This document shows, one piece after another, positions 39,637 to 52,000 of a DNA stretch of 64,000 nucleotides (position 1 is its first letter; every line of letters begins with the position of its first letter). The notes under the pieces were generated by a model. The model had not been told where the DNA came from. It saw only the letters and a list, made by a program, of their open reading frames with translations, and did not search any database. The position numbers and the translations under genes were made by a program. Origin of the DNA: Bicyclus anynana. Taxonomy: Eukaryota; Arthropoda; Insecta; Lepidoptera; Nymphalidae. The stretch is from positions 18,303,572 to 18,367,571 of the forward strand of contig NC_069086.1 of the NCBI RefSeq assembly GCF_947172395.1. Reading direction: 5' to 3'.

Positions 39637-41400
39637 TTTATTTTATTTTATTTTATTTATTTGTGATCGAAAACAGTTGTGTACAATAATATATATTACA
39701 AAACTTAAAGTAAATTTAAAAACAAATAGTTTACATACACAACCCACATCTCTATCCACGAGTAATTATACAAAATGTAGATGGGGCTGATAAAAATGAT
39801 ATTCAAATTAAATTATCTAACAAAGTGCTTTTATACAAAGAAAAGTAAATAATGAAATAAAAAAAAACAAAAGAAGAAATGACACAATTACAATAAAAAA
39901 AAGTATATAAATAAATAGTAAAATTATTAATCGCTTTTAAGTGTACTGATGACCAACTTTTTAAAAGTACCTACTCGACTGGCAAAAATGTCTATGTTTT
40001 TGAAGTGCTTATTATACGTCTGTGTCATTCTTACTATTGGTGACCGTTTACCTGCATTTGTGCGGCACCTAGTAGTTGCAAACAGTCGATGTTCGCGACC
40101 ACTACGTGCACGCATTTTATATGGCACACTATAGCAGAGTTTACGCGTTAAAGCTGTACAATCATATTTATTGTGACACAGATCGTATAAAAGCATGACT
40201 TCCAATTGCTTATGTCTTGATTTTAAGTCGAGCAGTTTATATCTTTTTAAAAGTTGGTCATAAGCGGTTTCTCGTACATTTGTAGTGCATAGTCCTTAAG
40301 AATTTTATCTGAACAGTTTCAAGGCTCTTAACATATTTTTCATAATGAGGGTTCCAAATAGCAACAGCATATTCTAGTTGTGAACGAACTAGTGTTTTGT
40401 ACAGATGAACATATGTTGATGCTTTCTTGAAATTATTGCTTGCTCTCATTACAAATCCGTACATTTTATATGATTTATTTATAATGTTTTCAATATGTAT
40501 GTCCAAGTGTAGTTTATAGTCTAATGTAACTCCAAGATCTTTGATAGTATTAACTTTTTCGAGACTAACACCACAGAGCGAATAGTTCAAGTTACTTACG
40601 AATTTTTTCTTCGTAAAAGTGATATATTTACATTTATTTAGGCTTAAACTAAGTTTATTTCTCAAACAATATTCTGTAAATCTATCTAAGTCAGCTTGAA
40701 GGTTGTGATGATCATCCGGCATTTCGATAGTTTTAAATATTTTAAGGTCATCGGCGTATAGTAGAAAGTTACTATGGACAAAGCATTTATAAATGTCATT
40801 GATAAAAATGATAAATAATAGAGGTCCTAGGATAGAACCTTGTGGAACACCGGACGTAATCACAACTATGTCTGATTCATAACCGTTAATAACCACTTTC
40901 TGAGTACGGTTTGTTATATACGATTTAAACCATCTCCATAAATTACCACATATACCGTTATAAGCTAGTTTTACAAGCAACATTTTGTGATCTACCCTAT
41001 CAAATGCCTTTTGATAATCAGTGTATATAGTATCAGTTTGTCTGTTGTTGTCTAAGCTTTCAAATAATTTAGAGGTGAATTCCAGGAGGTTTGTTACCGT
41101 GGATCGCTGAAGAACAAAACCATGTTGCTGTGGTATAACAATTTTGTGAATTGTACGATAAATGGCGTTGTGTATAATTTTTTCGAAAAGTTTAGCGAGC
41201 ACAGGTAATATAGAAATTGGGCGATAGTTTTCCACATCTTTCTTAGATCCTCCTTTGTGCACTGGTACTATTCGTGCCATCTTCCATTTTGTAGGGAATG
41301 TGCCTTGTTGAAGGCACATGCTGTACAATATGCACAATGGTTTGCAAATTGTATCAGCAGTTGATTTGAAGAAGATTGGTGGAATATTATCTAGCCCAGA
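39637..41400 (-). mobile_element. 5'-truncated Jockey-like non-LTR retrotransposon (RT fragment)
   Basis: The minus strand codes a reverse transcriptase from about 41400 (LGLDNIPPIFFKSTADTICK) to 40258. Motifs include RPISILPVLAKLFEKI, the catalytic YADD (NFLLYADDLKIF) and SGVPQGSILGPLLF. Near 40260 the frame shifts and continues as YDQLLKRYKLLDLKSRHKQ, through a basic C-terminus to a stop at 39927. A T-rich '(ttttatttta)' run at 39637-39662 is the 3' poly(A)-like end. The endonuclease and ORF1 are absent. The frameshift and truncation make it inactive. No target site duplication was found. Confidence 0.85.
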
Positions 41401-41702
41401 ATGTTATACATCTAGTTAAATCTTATATCTGTTATTTTAACACTGGACGAGTCAGTTATTAGATGTAACCATCTCAGGTCAGTGAATAGCAGTGCTAGCT
41501 CATAAAGTCTGTATTGGGCAGTGTGTTACGAATATAAATTCTCCACGAGTTAGGAACTCAGTCAGCACGTCAAGCCATCTAATGTCATTAACAATAGTTA
41601 CATCAAACATCAAAACAGAGTAGAGGGAACAACTAAAAAATGCTCCTCTCCTGTAGGAGAAAGGTATGTGCCCTGTAAGGGATCTGATGAATATGTATGC
41701 AG

Positions 41703-44453
41703 TCAAAAAGGTACAATTTGTCTCAGTGCATTGTTGTCCAATAAAGTAGCTATTTTAGCAAGAGCTTCAGCCTGTAGAACCGCTGCATCTGCCATTCTCT
41801 TCAGAGCATCTGCCTGTACCCGGGCTGCATCGGAATTCTTAGCTGCTATATTAGCCCTTAGTTGTTCAGCTTTCGCGCGAGTAAGGTCCGCTTCGGCGCG
41901 CTTCTTCTCTATTTCAACTAACCATTTTGGGTATATGCCTAAAAAGTATAACGGTATGTAAAATAAGTATCTTAAATAATAAATAGCTTTTCATCCCTGC
42001 TGTCTCTCAAATTAGTTTATTTTAGTACAAGTTAGCCCTTGATTACAATATCACCTGATGGTAAGTGATGATTCAATAAGATGAAAGTAGACTAACTTAT
42101 TAGGAGGTGGATGAAAATCCACACAGACACAACAGTACATCATACCTGAATGCTAACTAGCTTGGCAGTTCATCTTTAAATAATTATGTATGTTATTTAA
42201 AAATCTACATTTGTAGCCATTGTCTGAGTAAAAAAAAAACGACATACATATAAATAGTAGGAGGTGTAAGTCATATGTTTATGTTTTACTCTAAATTAGA
42301 TTATGTATAAATAATGTACTCACTATGTAGGATAGGCTCATTTTCCTCATCCAAATTATCTTCAAAATCTTCATTTGAGTCTTCACTGTCATTAGATTCA
42401 TCTATAAAATGTTTAAGCAAGTTTATAAATTATAACTTTAGTGGCAGATTTACATATTTGCAGCCAATTCAATTTTTTCCGCCCTACTAAGCATGAAATT
42501 TTATACCCTAGTTATTCTCAATCACATTATTTCTTTAATAAAATTGCAATAATAAATATTTTAGTACCTACTGTAATAAAACCTTTATTCTCTTTCATTC
42601 ATTAATTACTTAGTCCTTTTTAAATTTTTAATAATGTTAATAAAATACAAAATATAATACAAAACACTATTAAAAATTTATAAAAAAATTAAATTCAACC
42701 CTCTACTGTGGGACATTTGAGTGCCCAAGCAACCAACCTTTTAACAATACACACTGTCTCAAGAATTGATCCAGTTAAGCAAAAGCTTCTTAAGGTGTTA
42801 GTCAAAACTTTTTGCTTTATATTATTATTTTATCACTAGCGGGCGCCCGCGACATCGTCCGCGTGGAATTTAGTTTTTCACAAATCCCTCAGGAATCATG
42901 GATTTTTCCAGCATAAAAAGTAGCATATGTGTTAATCCAGGCAATATTATCTCTTAATACCAAATTTCAGCTAATTCGGTTCAGTAGTTGAGGCGTGAAA
43001 GAGTAACAAACATTCATATCATCAAAATCATCAGTTTTCGCAAATCTCGGGAAACCATGGATTTTTTGGGATAAAAAGTAGCCTATGTGTCAATCCAGAG
43101 TAAATCTATTTCCATTCCAAATTTCAGCCAAATCGCTTCAGTAGTAGTACAAACATCCATACAAACTTTCGCGTTTATAATATTAGTAGGAAAGAAGGAT
43201 TATTATTATAAATTTTTTCCTTTAATTCAATTTGATAAAATTTGCTGCTGCCTAAAATCTGCTGCTCTAGGCTCCAGCCAACTTGACCTGCTGTTAAATC
43301 CACCACTGCTTAATGGAAAGTGCTATATTTGGTCAAGTTCAGTGGGTGACTCTATCAATAATGTATACCTGATTGCTTCTCGCTGCTTTCACTAAGATTG
43401 TTTGAAAATGTATTGTGTCCATTTTCATTGTGCCCTTCCAATTTCACCTCTGGTGGGTTGTTCTGTGAAAATTAGGTAAAATTGTGTGTTTACTTCATTA
43501 ATTTCAATGTTTTATATATATTTACATTTTTATATAAACAGAAATCAAAATAGGAGTAAAAGTTTAACCCTAAATCCAAAAATCATATTGATAATAATTA
43601 ACTGCCAACTCTTGTCATGTCCATTGCTGGACATAGGCCTCTTGCATGGATTTCCAAACACCAGTCTCCAGCATCAGGTTTCTCCCAACAATTTCCTTGA
43701 CATCCTCGGCCCACCTAGTAGGGTTTCCTCTTTCTTGGAATTGAACCTACCTAAACATTAAAAAAAATAAAAGTCAGTGATTTAACTCACAGAACTAAAT
43801 GTGTCTATTTGGATCTTACAGATTTTCCTTTCAAAATGTGGGCCCAATATAATTAGGGCCCTTTTTTCCAATCTTGTCAATGGCTTGATGTTCTTACTTT
43901 GTGAACTTCCAGATCTCTTTTTCTTTTTGAGAATGCTGACTTTGTTTTTGAGTTTACTTTTGAAGTCACTCCAGTACTGCAAAGAATTTTTAATATGTTA
44001 TTGATTTGAGATTTACTAAAAAAATCTAACATTATTTTAACTACACCTATTCTTTTTCTGATGTCTTGCTATGTTTTAAAAGATGACTGATGTATATAAC
44101 TATAAAAAAATAGTAAATATAAAAATTAAAATCTATATTATCAGCCCAACCCAGAAATAAATGACCAAAGCCATATCGACTAGCCACCAGAGTCTGGACC
44201 AATGATATAGTTGAATCAAGGCTAACTAGCAAATCATACAAACCTTACTCCAACCATCACAAGATTTCCTCGCCCCAGTTCGAGAGTCGTTCAAAGTCTT
44301 GGTTAATTCGTTCCACAGTGTTTTGGAAGCATGCCTAGCTTCTAACGAGCGCAAGCTGCCTGCGGCGAAGTCTACGTGTTGGCCCATAAAGTCTATTATA
44401 GTTTTAACTTGGTCGTATGAGACATTACGCGAAGGACTCAAGTTGACGGTCAT
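41703..44453 (-). CDS. Zeste-type Myb/SANT-like DNA-binding protein
   Basis: Exons 44453-44244, 43976-43791, 43462-43369, 42401-42324 and 41938-41703 join in phase to give 267 aa. Residues about 12-95 (VSYDQVKTIIDFMGQHVDF, then TLWNELTKTLND, KSCDGWSKYWSDFKSKLKNK) match the Myb/SANT-like domain of insect 'regulatory protein zeste' proteins, which bind DNA by a tri-helical fold. A basic patch KKKKR (87-91) follows. An acidic linker (DESNDSEDSNEDFEDNLDEE, about 164-183) comes next, then WLVEIEKKRAEADLTRAKAE and an Ala-rich helix to DNNALRQIVPF, probably a coiled coil for oligomerisation. Such genes form large lineage-specific families in Lepidoptera; the target is unknown. It is head to head with Raf. 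Confidence 0.82.
42015..42135 (-). repeat. SINE family B tail
   Basis: 'caagttagcccttgattaca' and 'tcacctgatggtaagtgatg' are the reverse complement of the tail at 58250-58325. It lies in intron 4 of the zeste-like gene. Confidence 0.6.
42834..43195 (+). repeat. Interspersed 'actagcgggcgcccgcgaca' repeat, about one and a half copies
   Basis: 'tttttcacaaatccctcagg' and 'aatcatggatttttccagca' start at 42880. A second partial unit starts near 43022 ('cagttttcgcaaatctcggg'), so this is a head-to-tail dimer. It ends 'tttataatattagtaggaa'. Confidence 0.75.
43612..43742 (-). repeat. RTE-like retrotransposon 3' end in zeste-like intron 2
   Basis: The minus strand reads RGNPTRWAEDVKEIVGRNLM and then SMQEAYVQQWT followed by a stop, the typical C-terminus of lepidopteran RTE elements. 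Only the last ~40 codons remain. Confidence 0.75.
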
Positions 44454-45045
44454 GGTTGTGATTTAAATTACGAGTAATTATTATATTACTATAGACTTAT
44501 ATAGCTCAAAGTTATTATTGTATTGTATTTTTTTTATTTTTTATTTATTGTTTTGATAAACTAAACACCAAGCGATTTTTTACACTTGTTTTCTTTTCAT
44601 TTTTGAGCTACATTATTGACACTTTTCAAGAAAATCGAACAGACACTTGTGAGAATCCGAAAAACACAAATATGAGTAGAAATAGAAACTAGATTTTCGG
44701 AATTTCGTGCTTCAAATTAAAAATAAATAAACAAAACTCGGTCAATTCAAAGCCACGGACGTGAAATAAAGCATGCCATGGGAACTTAGAAGAACGTGAA
44801 ATCTTTATGAAGCAGCGCCATCTACATCCTAGATTTAAGATTCCAGGATAGTATAATACAATTACATAGATGTGTACGTACTAGAATGTTTTTAGAGATT
44901 AAACCCGTGTAAGTACGGATAAAAACCGAAAAAAAAGAATTATTTATCCTTTTAATTTTGACGCGTAATAGAAAGAATGTGTTTGTATTTTTAAAGCAAA
45001 GGGATTATTAAACAAAAACAGTAATTGTACATTAATTTCAACGAT

Positions 45046-45135
45046 TTTCCACATAGTCATTTGGCCTAGTGGTGCATAACAAAGATACAATATAATAATC
45101 CTGAGTTCGAGCCCGGGGGTAACAAAGGAAAACTT
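45046..45135 (+). repeat. tRNA-like SINE head (family E)
   Basis: 'catttggcctagtggtgcat' (A box) and 'tgagttcgagcccggggg' (B box), followed by 'aacaaaggaaaactttttgt'. It is a single copy in the window and too diverged to be a tRNA. Confidence 0.5.
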
Positions 45136-45474
45136 TTTGTCTTTTTTTTTTTTGTTTTTCTCAATTGGTTTCTTCAACTATTACAAAATCAAAAATGTCT
45201 CTCCTTTACAAAAAATATGCATTATTATTTTTATACTTTTTACTATACTAAAAATACCGTATCTAGTCACTAGATGGCGCTATCACATTCGTTCCGAAAA
45301 AAGTTCGAGTAGCCTATCTATTTCCAATAATACACTGTAATCTTTGAAATAAAGGTCAAAGCCACAGATGATGAGATGACCAAATAATCTGTGCCACAGA
45401 TTAATAGATACGACTTATGTCAAAGCTTTATACCATAGATTTTTATAATTTTTACCACAGACTAATATTATTTT

Positions 45475-45610
45475 TAGCCGACTTTAAAAAAAGGAGGAGG
45501 TTCTCAATTCGTTGAAATCTTTTTTTTTACGTATGTTCATCGATTGCTCGATACGATCATAAGAGAACATTTTCAATCTTCAATTTCCGATTAAAATTTT
45601 TTAGAGCCTG
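45475..45610 (+). repeat. Interspersed 'agccgactttaaaaaaagga' repeat
   Basis: 'ggaggaggttctcaattcgt' followed by a T-run and 'acgtatgttcatcgattgct' is a repeat I recognise as very common in Lepidoptera. The class is uncertain. Confidence 0.55.
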
Positions 45611-46058
45611 ACAGTATTATGCCACAGAATTAATTTAATTTAATTTTAGTTTAGGCGTACAAGAGGTACATGTAAAACAAAGTAAATAACAGTTTAACAG
45701 TAATATGTTATCGTACGGTAACGTAACGTTCTTCACCAAAGAATATATTACTCCAAAGAGTTCTTCACCATCACTCAACCATAGACAATATTAAAGTTTA
45801 CGGTTATTCGTCTATGTCGACATTCCTGATTTCCTGAGTTTCCCAAAGTTTCGAAATTTTTATCCATTTTACAATTTTCATTGAAACTTAAGTAGATTTT
45901 GAAAATAATTTCTTACACTATTATCATTTAGGTCAGAAAGAAAGTATAGGTTTATTTAATCTGGATAGATTACGATAAAATGGCAACAAGCATTGTGTAT
46001 CTGCTCTGCGCGAGTATGCGCGAAGAAAATTAAGAAAAAAGAAAAAAAAAGAAAAGAA

Positions 46059-49000
46059 ATGGCAGTTACTAGAGAGAAAGAAAATTGTACAAGAAAAATT
46101 AATGGAAATATACCCGCATTATCGCTCAACAGTGCTAATATGTCGACGTCCACGGACAGTGACGACGTAGCCGACCCGACATATGAAATTAGGAACATTC
46201 AGAGCATAATAAACGTGACAAGGGAAAATATTGATGCTTTGAACGCGAAGTTCGCAGGTTTACAGCACCCGCCGTCGCTGTACCTGTCCGAGTACCAGGA
46301 GCTGACGGCCAAACTGCACCACCTGGAGCTCAGGGAGCAGAAGCTTCGCGAGCTGCTGCAGTGCGACTCGCCAGACCGCAGCGAGGAGTACACCTGGCAG
46401 GACGAGTCCAAGAAGTATGACACGCTGACGCGCCAGCCCAAGGTGTTCCTGCGGGCGCACCTGCCCAACCAGCAGCGCACCAGCGTGCAGGTGAAGGAAG
46501 GGGTGACACTGCGCGAGGCGCTGATGAAGGCGCTCAAACTGAGGAACTTGACTTGTGAAATGTGTGAAGTGGTTCGGACAGGCAACAATGATGTGATACC
46601 GTGGGACATTGACATTACTATGATAGATGCAGAGGAGGTGAGTGACTTTTTATGTGGTAACAATTAACAATAATACAGGGATGGATCCATGATTGTTTTA
46701 TGTAAAGCTTGTGTGCAAAGAGCTTGATCCTACTCTGTAGTAAATTAAAAAAATAACATAAAAAATAAATTATTTAACATAAAAATTAAACTTTGCTGAA
46801 TGCATAGTAAACAAACTTTACTTTATTACTGATGATAACATCATTGATTAGGTTGTATATTGCTTTGGTAAATAAATTGATTATAGTCTTACCTCAGTGA
46901 GTAGTAGATAAAAATAATTATCAAGTTCACATATAAAACACCATTTCTTTTGTTCTCAAAGTTTTACTGGCATAGTTCCAGTTTTCATAGGAATAAAGAG
47001 ATAGTACACCCTATGTTGCTTGGTAAAGATGTAGGTATCTAAAAATTATGATGTGCATAATTTGCAAATTTGCACAGTAAAGGATGAAGTTAGGGGGCTA
47101 GCCAAAAGATACAAGAAGCGATTTTTTATTCATCCAGTATCTTGGCAAACAGACTCTTGACTGATGATTGTGCGAGGGGTCTTAAACATAACACATGCTT
47201 GACCTGGACATTTGAAAAAACAGGACTCACCAAATGAGCAACAACTCTTAATGAGAATCAACCTCAACAAGACAAAGACACTCTCAACACATTTTTTTAT
47301 AGTCTTAAAAGCAAGAAGAGCAGGGCTACATAAACCACCTTCTTTGTGTTAAATCTCCTATGATATTGTTATCTGCACTGCAAGTTGAATCAGCTGACAT
47401 TTAAATTAACTTCATGAATTCCAGTTAATCTTAGAAATCACAGCTTGTTTCAATGCAATACCAGCAAAATCTATAATCTGCTTAAAAACCGTGACCACAC
47501 TGGAACTGCAGCCAACTCTATATTAGAAGACATAACCTACCAAATTTGGCTTGGCAGGAGAACAACCAAGCAGGGAAGGTGAGTGTTAAGGTCATAAAGG
47601 AACTCTTCAACTGGGTTACAAGTACTGGGCTCTGCCTGAAGTATCTATCCACCACACACCCCAGACCCGGCATGTCATTTCGTAACTTATTTAATTTAAA
47701 TTACATATGGTTTATTTATAAAATGTATTAATAACTAATTGTTCTAAGCTTATTGATCCAATTTATTTTCATTAATTTAGGAACAAGTTAATTATAATTA
47801 TTATTAGGTGTGAAATGACTAGTGATTTATACCCTCATTCTTAATTTGTTTGTTGGTAAACAGTACTCATCAAGAAAGGCTGTAGTATAGAGATTAGTAG
47901 GATTGTAGATACTCTTGTGAGAGAACAACCTTAGTCTCAGATTGTCATACACAGATAGTAATTCATACATGTTGGCTGTTCCAGGTGACAGTGCGCATCC
48001 TGGACAAGCTGCCTGTGATCTCGCACATGTCGCACCAGTTCACCAGGAAGACATTCTTCACGCTGGCCTTCTGCGAGTGCTGTCGGAGGCTGCTGTTCAA
48101 CGGCTTCTACTGCTCGCAGTGCAACTTTAAATTCCATCAGCGCTGTGCTGACAAAGTGCCCAGTATTTGCCATCAGGTTGCAAACATTTGTTGTATATTA
48201 ATTTATACTTCTATACTAATATTATAAACAAGAAAGATGTCATTGTGTGTTAGTCAGATAGTCTCTGTATGCTGTCTATTTCTTTTATTTTTAAATATTT
48301 TGTCTTTATATTCTCTGTAATTACTCCTATGATTGTAGTCATTAGGATGTGTCAAGTCTCATTTTTTTTTTAAATACAATATTTACTAATTAAATGTGCC
48401 ATACACATACATTGTACATTAAAATGACAATATATCTTACAGGGTAGACTGACAGACGCGTACTATGCTGCCTTACTTGCGAAAAACCCAGATACACATC
48501 CCGGCTTCATATACCTGCCACAGAACTTTGGTTACCATCAGAACAAGTAAGTTAACATCAAATTCATGCCAACAGTTGGGCACTATAAACATCAACCTTT
48601 AAAAAAAAAATACTTAGTAAAGAAACAAGATGAACATCAAAGATATTACTGTATTTTTAATTGTATAATGTTACAAAGAGACACTTTTACAAATGTTCTG
48701 ATCAGTTCATAACCAATAGTATGTATTTAAAATGTCTGACTGTGGTCTAAACAGAGGACAAAGACAAAACAAATGAAAGATTTTGACAAACGGCATTTTG
48801 GCTTGATAATGTTGTCTTTATAACAATTAAAGTCGCTGCATATGGAATGCAGTATTATGTAAATGAGGAGCTTAATGTAATTTTGTTTAGCTATTTTACA
48901 TCACTATTTTACTCTCCGGAGAATATGGTGCAACTTACCATATGCATACTCATCCATATGAAACCTCAATAGCTTCCATAGTAACAGGGCTGGACTCAAC

Positions 49001-52000
49001 ACAAAGAGGTTGTGGGATCAATTCCTGCTCGGGGATCTAAACAGAATTCCGGATTAATTAAAACTTGGACGGGAATATTGGTGATATCAAAAAAACAGAA
49101 AACCTAAATTACATTGTTTGTCCTTGATGGACTCCTAAACTACTCAACCAATTTTAAACATATTTGCACACTGTGTGCACTGTGCAGTTCCAACTTGATA
49201 GATAGGATAGCTTAAGGGTAGGATAGTGTAGATTAGGGGTAGGGTAGGGCTTGACCAGGTCCACTAGTATTCTATGAAAAAAAAAACACGTATCGGTATC
49301 GCGTGGTCATGGTGCCAAATATTGTACTGATTGATATTTTTCCCCTTCCTTGCGTGCCACGTCGCCAAACCTTCCGTGCATCCGTGACTATACACTTCAC
49401 ATTTAACACTTTCGCATATATTTTGTATGAAATATTTCCAAAACATGTCTTGTTCCGTCTGAGTTACTCATAAATTATGTTACAACATTAACCATCAGTT
49501 GTTAATGATAATCACTGGGACAGAGTTGCATTGACTTCTGTACTCCCGAGTTGTTACTGAGAATTGTATGGAGAAACTCAATGAAGAATATAAATATATG
49601 TTCAGGTCTGCCTCCCCGGCCAAGAAGATGAAGGAGTTTGATGTTGGCTGGTGAATATCACAATTACCCATTGTCAATCAAACTGTACCAACTGTATATA
49701 GCTAGCACTACTCACCTTCCTTCTAGTACCTACTGAACTTCTATGGTGTTACTGCAAAGCATTGTTTTACATTAGACATTGTTTCTTTCATTAATTAGTA
49801 TATGTTTGACTAACTTATTAATATACATATGTTAAACCTTGTATTTGATATCTGTATATAAATGTTCCGCCATTTTAAATTTAGAATGACGTCACTAAGC
49901 CTAACCATGTATCATTCAAATTAGACGTGTTAAATATCATCTAGACCAGTGGCGATAAAATTCAGTAACAAGAGTTAAACTGTACTAACAAAACCAGTCA
50001 AAAGAAAGCTTATAGTAAAACACCAGTTTGGAGTAACATCTTTAAATAAAACTTTTCAGTTTCGGCTCAAACAGAGTTCCACATGTATTAGTAGTATATG
50101 TAGTAAGTTTTTATAATTATTGTATTTAGTATTTCTGTTTGAACCGAACATGCTGGGTAATGGTGTATAGTTGTATTGTATTACTGTTGTAATGCTTGGA
50201 CTGTATTTTATATAGCTTTGATGAAATAATAATATTGCCCTACTCTCTCCTACCATATTTCAGCCTGTATCTCTGAGATTGGCCATGTAGGCAGGATGTT
50301 AGGCCTACAGGAGTCACCAAACACCGCTTATAAATAGTCATAACAAGTTGGCACTGTAATGTATGGCACTGTGTTGAAATGTATATGTTCTTTTACCTAC
50401 TGCAGTGACATATATTGTATAGGCCGATGCAAACTTTATGACGTCTCGGAAATTAGCTGTGGGTGTCGCTACGTGCAGGTACAAAAAGTACGCTGAAATC
50501 AAGACGAGCGAGGTGACTGCGGGTGAGAGAGAAGTGCGTCGCTACGTACCGCTGATACCTAAGTTTTGCATTACGCATCCTAACGCACGTTGTTCCGAAA
50601 CGTCAGAAAGTTTGCATGTGGCTGTACAAAGTGTGCTCGCGGCGCAGGCAGCAGCACCCGCGCTCGCTGAACCAGCAGGACCGCTCCAACTCGGCGCCCA
50701 ACGTGTGCATCAACATGGTCCAGCGGCCGATGACCCTCGCAGAGCACCAGCGGAAGCAGAACCAGGTTTGTTTTTTATTATTCTATCGCCTCCGCTGTCC
50801 GGTCGATGTCTGGGAACATCCCAGAAAAGTCCAGTTTGAATAAGTGGCGTAGCGTGCCTTGGAGGAGCCCTGTATTAAAATTAGTTAGGGGGCTCAAATG
50901 AAGGGTTATGATTTCTCAAAAAGATGATTATGAAAGATGTTTCCATTTTTCCATCTTTTGGGTGTACGCTTAACTTAACCAGGGACAAAAAAAGATTGAC
51001 GGTTATGTACATTTTACAAATTATTGCTGTCACACGTAAGGGGCCCCTGTAGTCCGGGGGCCCCTTATCATTGATACGGCTGATACGGCGGTAGCTACGC
51101 CCCTGAACTTTGAGTTCCGACAACAACCGACAATGCCTCCCAGACAAAACAAGAACAAGCCACACAGCGTCTTCACCAGCGAAGACAAGATCCCCGATTT
51201 CTAACGTCAGGACTCGCGACTTCGCGAGCGGCTCTCTACACCGAGGTCCGAATCTCAGAGGAGATTAGCCTTTAGAAAGTCGACCCGCAAATCTTTTCTG
51301 GATCTAGTAATAAAGTTCTGTGTAAGCTGCAATGCAATAGTGCAGCTTGTTTATATATTTTCAACATGAGTGTGAGTCAGAGTCAATATTTAGTATACTT
51401 TAACATGGTAATGTGACATTCGCAGAGTAACAACTCCCCACAGTCGTCAAACTACCTGACGTCGGGGCGACACAACAAAGACGACAAGGACAAAGGCGAA
51501 CAACAGAGCCAGAGCACTCAGGTACTTATAGCGTAGGCAATACGGTTCAAATTGTTTATCATCAGTTAAAAATTAAAAAAAAAATGATAGAACGATAATA
51601 GACCGTATCGTCTTAGCAATAAGGTGCAATATCGTGTGCAGGCGTCGCCGACGGGCACTCTGAGGCCGCGGCGGGCGCGCGCGCGCTCGGCCGACGAGTC
51701 GTGGAAGCACGCCCTGTCTCCGCGCGAAAGCTACGACGACTGGGTCATACACGCCGACGAGATACTCATCGGCGCACGGATAGGTAACCTCCTCTTCATC
51801 ATTCATCATCGTTAACAGCTGTCCATTGCTGGACATCTTGCGAAGACTTCCAAACAACAGACCAGGGCAGTGACGTGTGTCTGACAATTATTGAATGAAT
51901 GAACGAATGAAGAATGCTCACTCTCCTCTCTTTCGTTAAGTAACGGGAATTCCTCCGCGAATTGGGCCTTCCATATACATATGTAGATGTGTCCTGTACA

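Larger units (their letters stand above)
44454..46058. other. Intergenic region between zeste-like gene and Raf
   Basis: It holds a tRNA-headed SINE remnant (45046-45130) and an interspersed repeat at 45475-45610. Both gene promoters must lie here. The Raf 5' leader probably starts after about 45900; no TATA box is evident. Confidence 0.45.

Noticed and set aside
40258..41337. Reverse transcriptase frame as an active element
   Set aside because: It lacks the N-terminal RT part, endonuclease and ORF1, and has a frameshift near 40260.
46199..46663. Serine-rich minus-strand frame opposite Raf exon 1
   Set aside because: It is the antisense shadow of the Raf coding exon.
47546..47731. Extra Raf exon in intron 1
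   Set aside because: No acceptor/donor pair in phase and no Raf similarity; exon 1 joins exon 2 directly with conserved sequence across the junction.
50438..50839. Alternative Raf exon from 50438
   Set aside because: The part before 50648 does not match Raf and this frame is not the one that gives RSNSAPNV; only 50648-50765 fits in phase.
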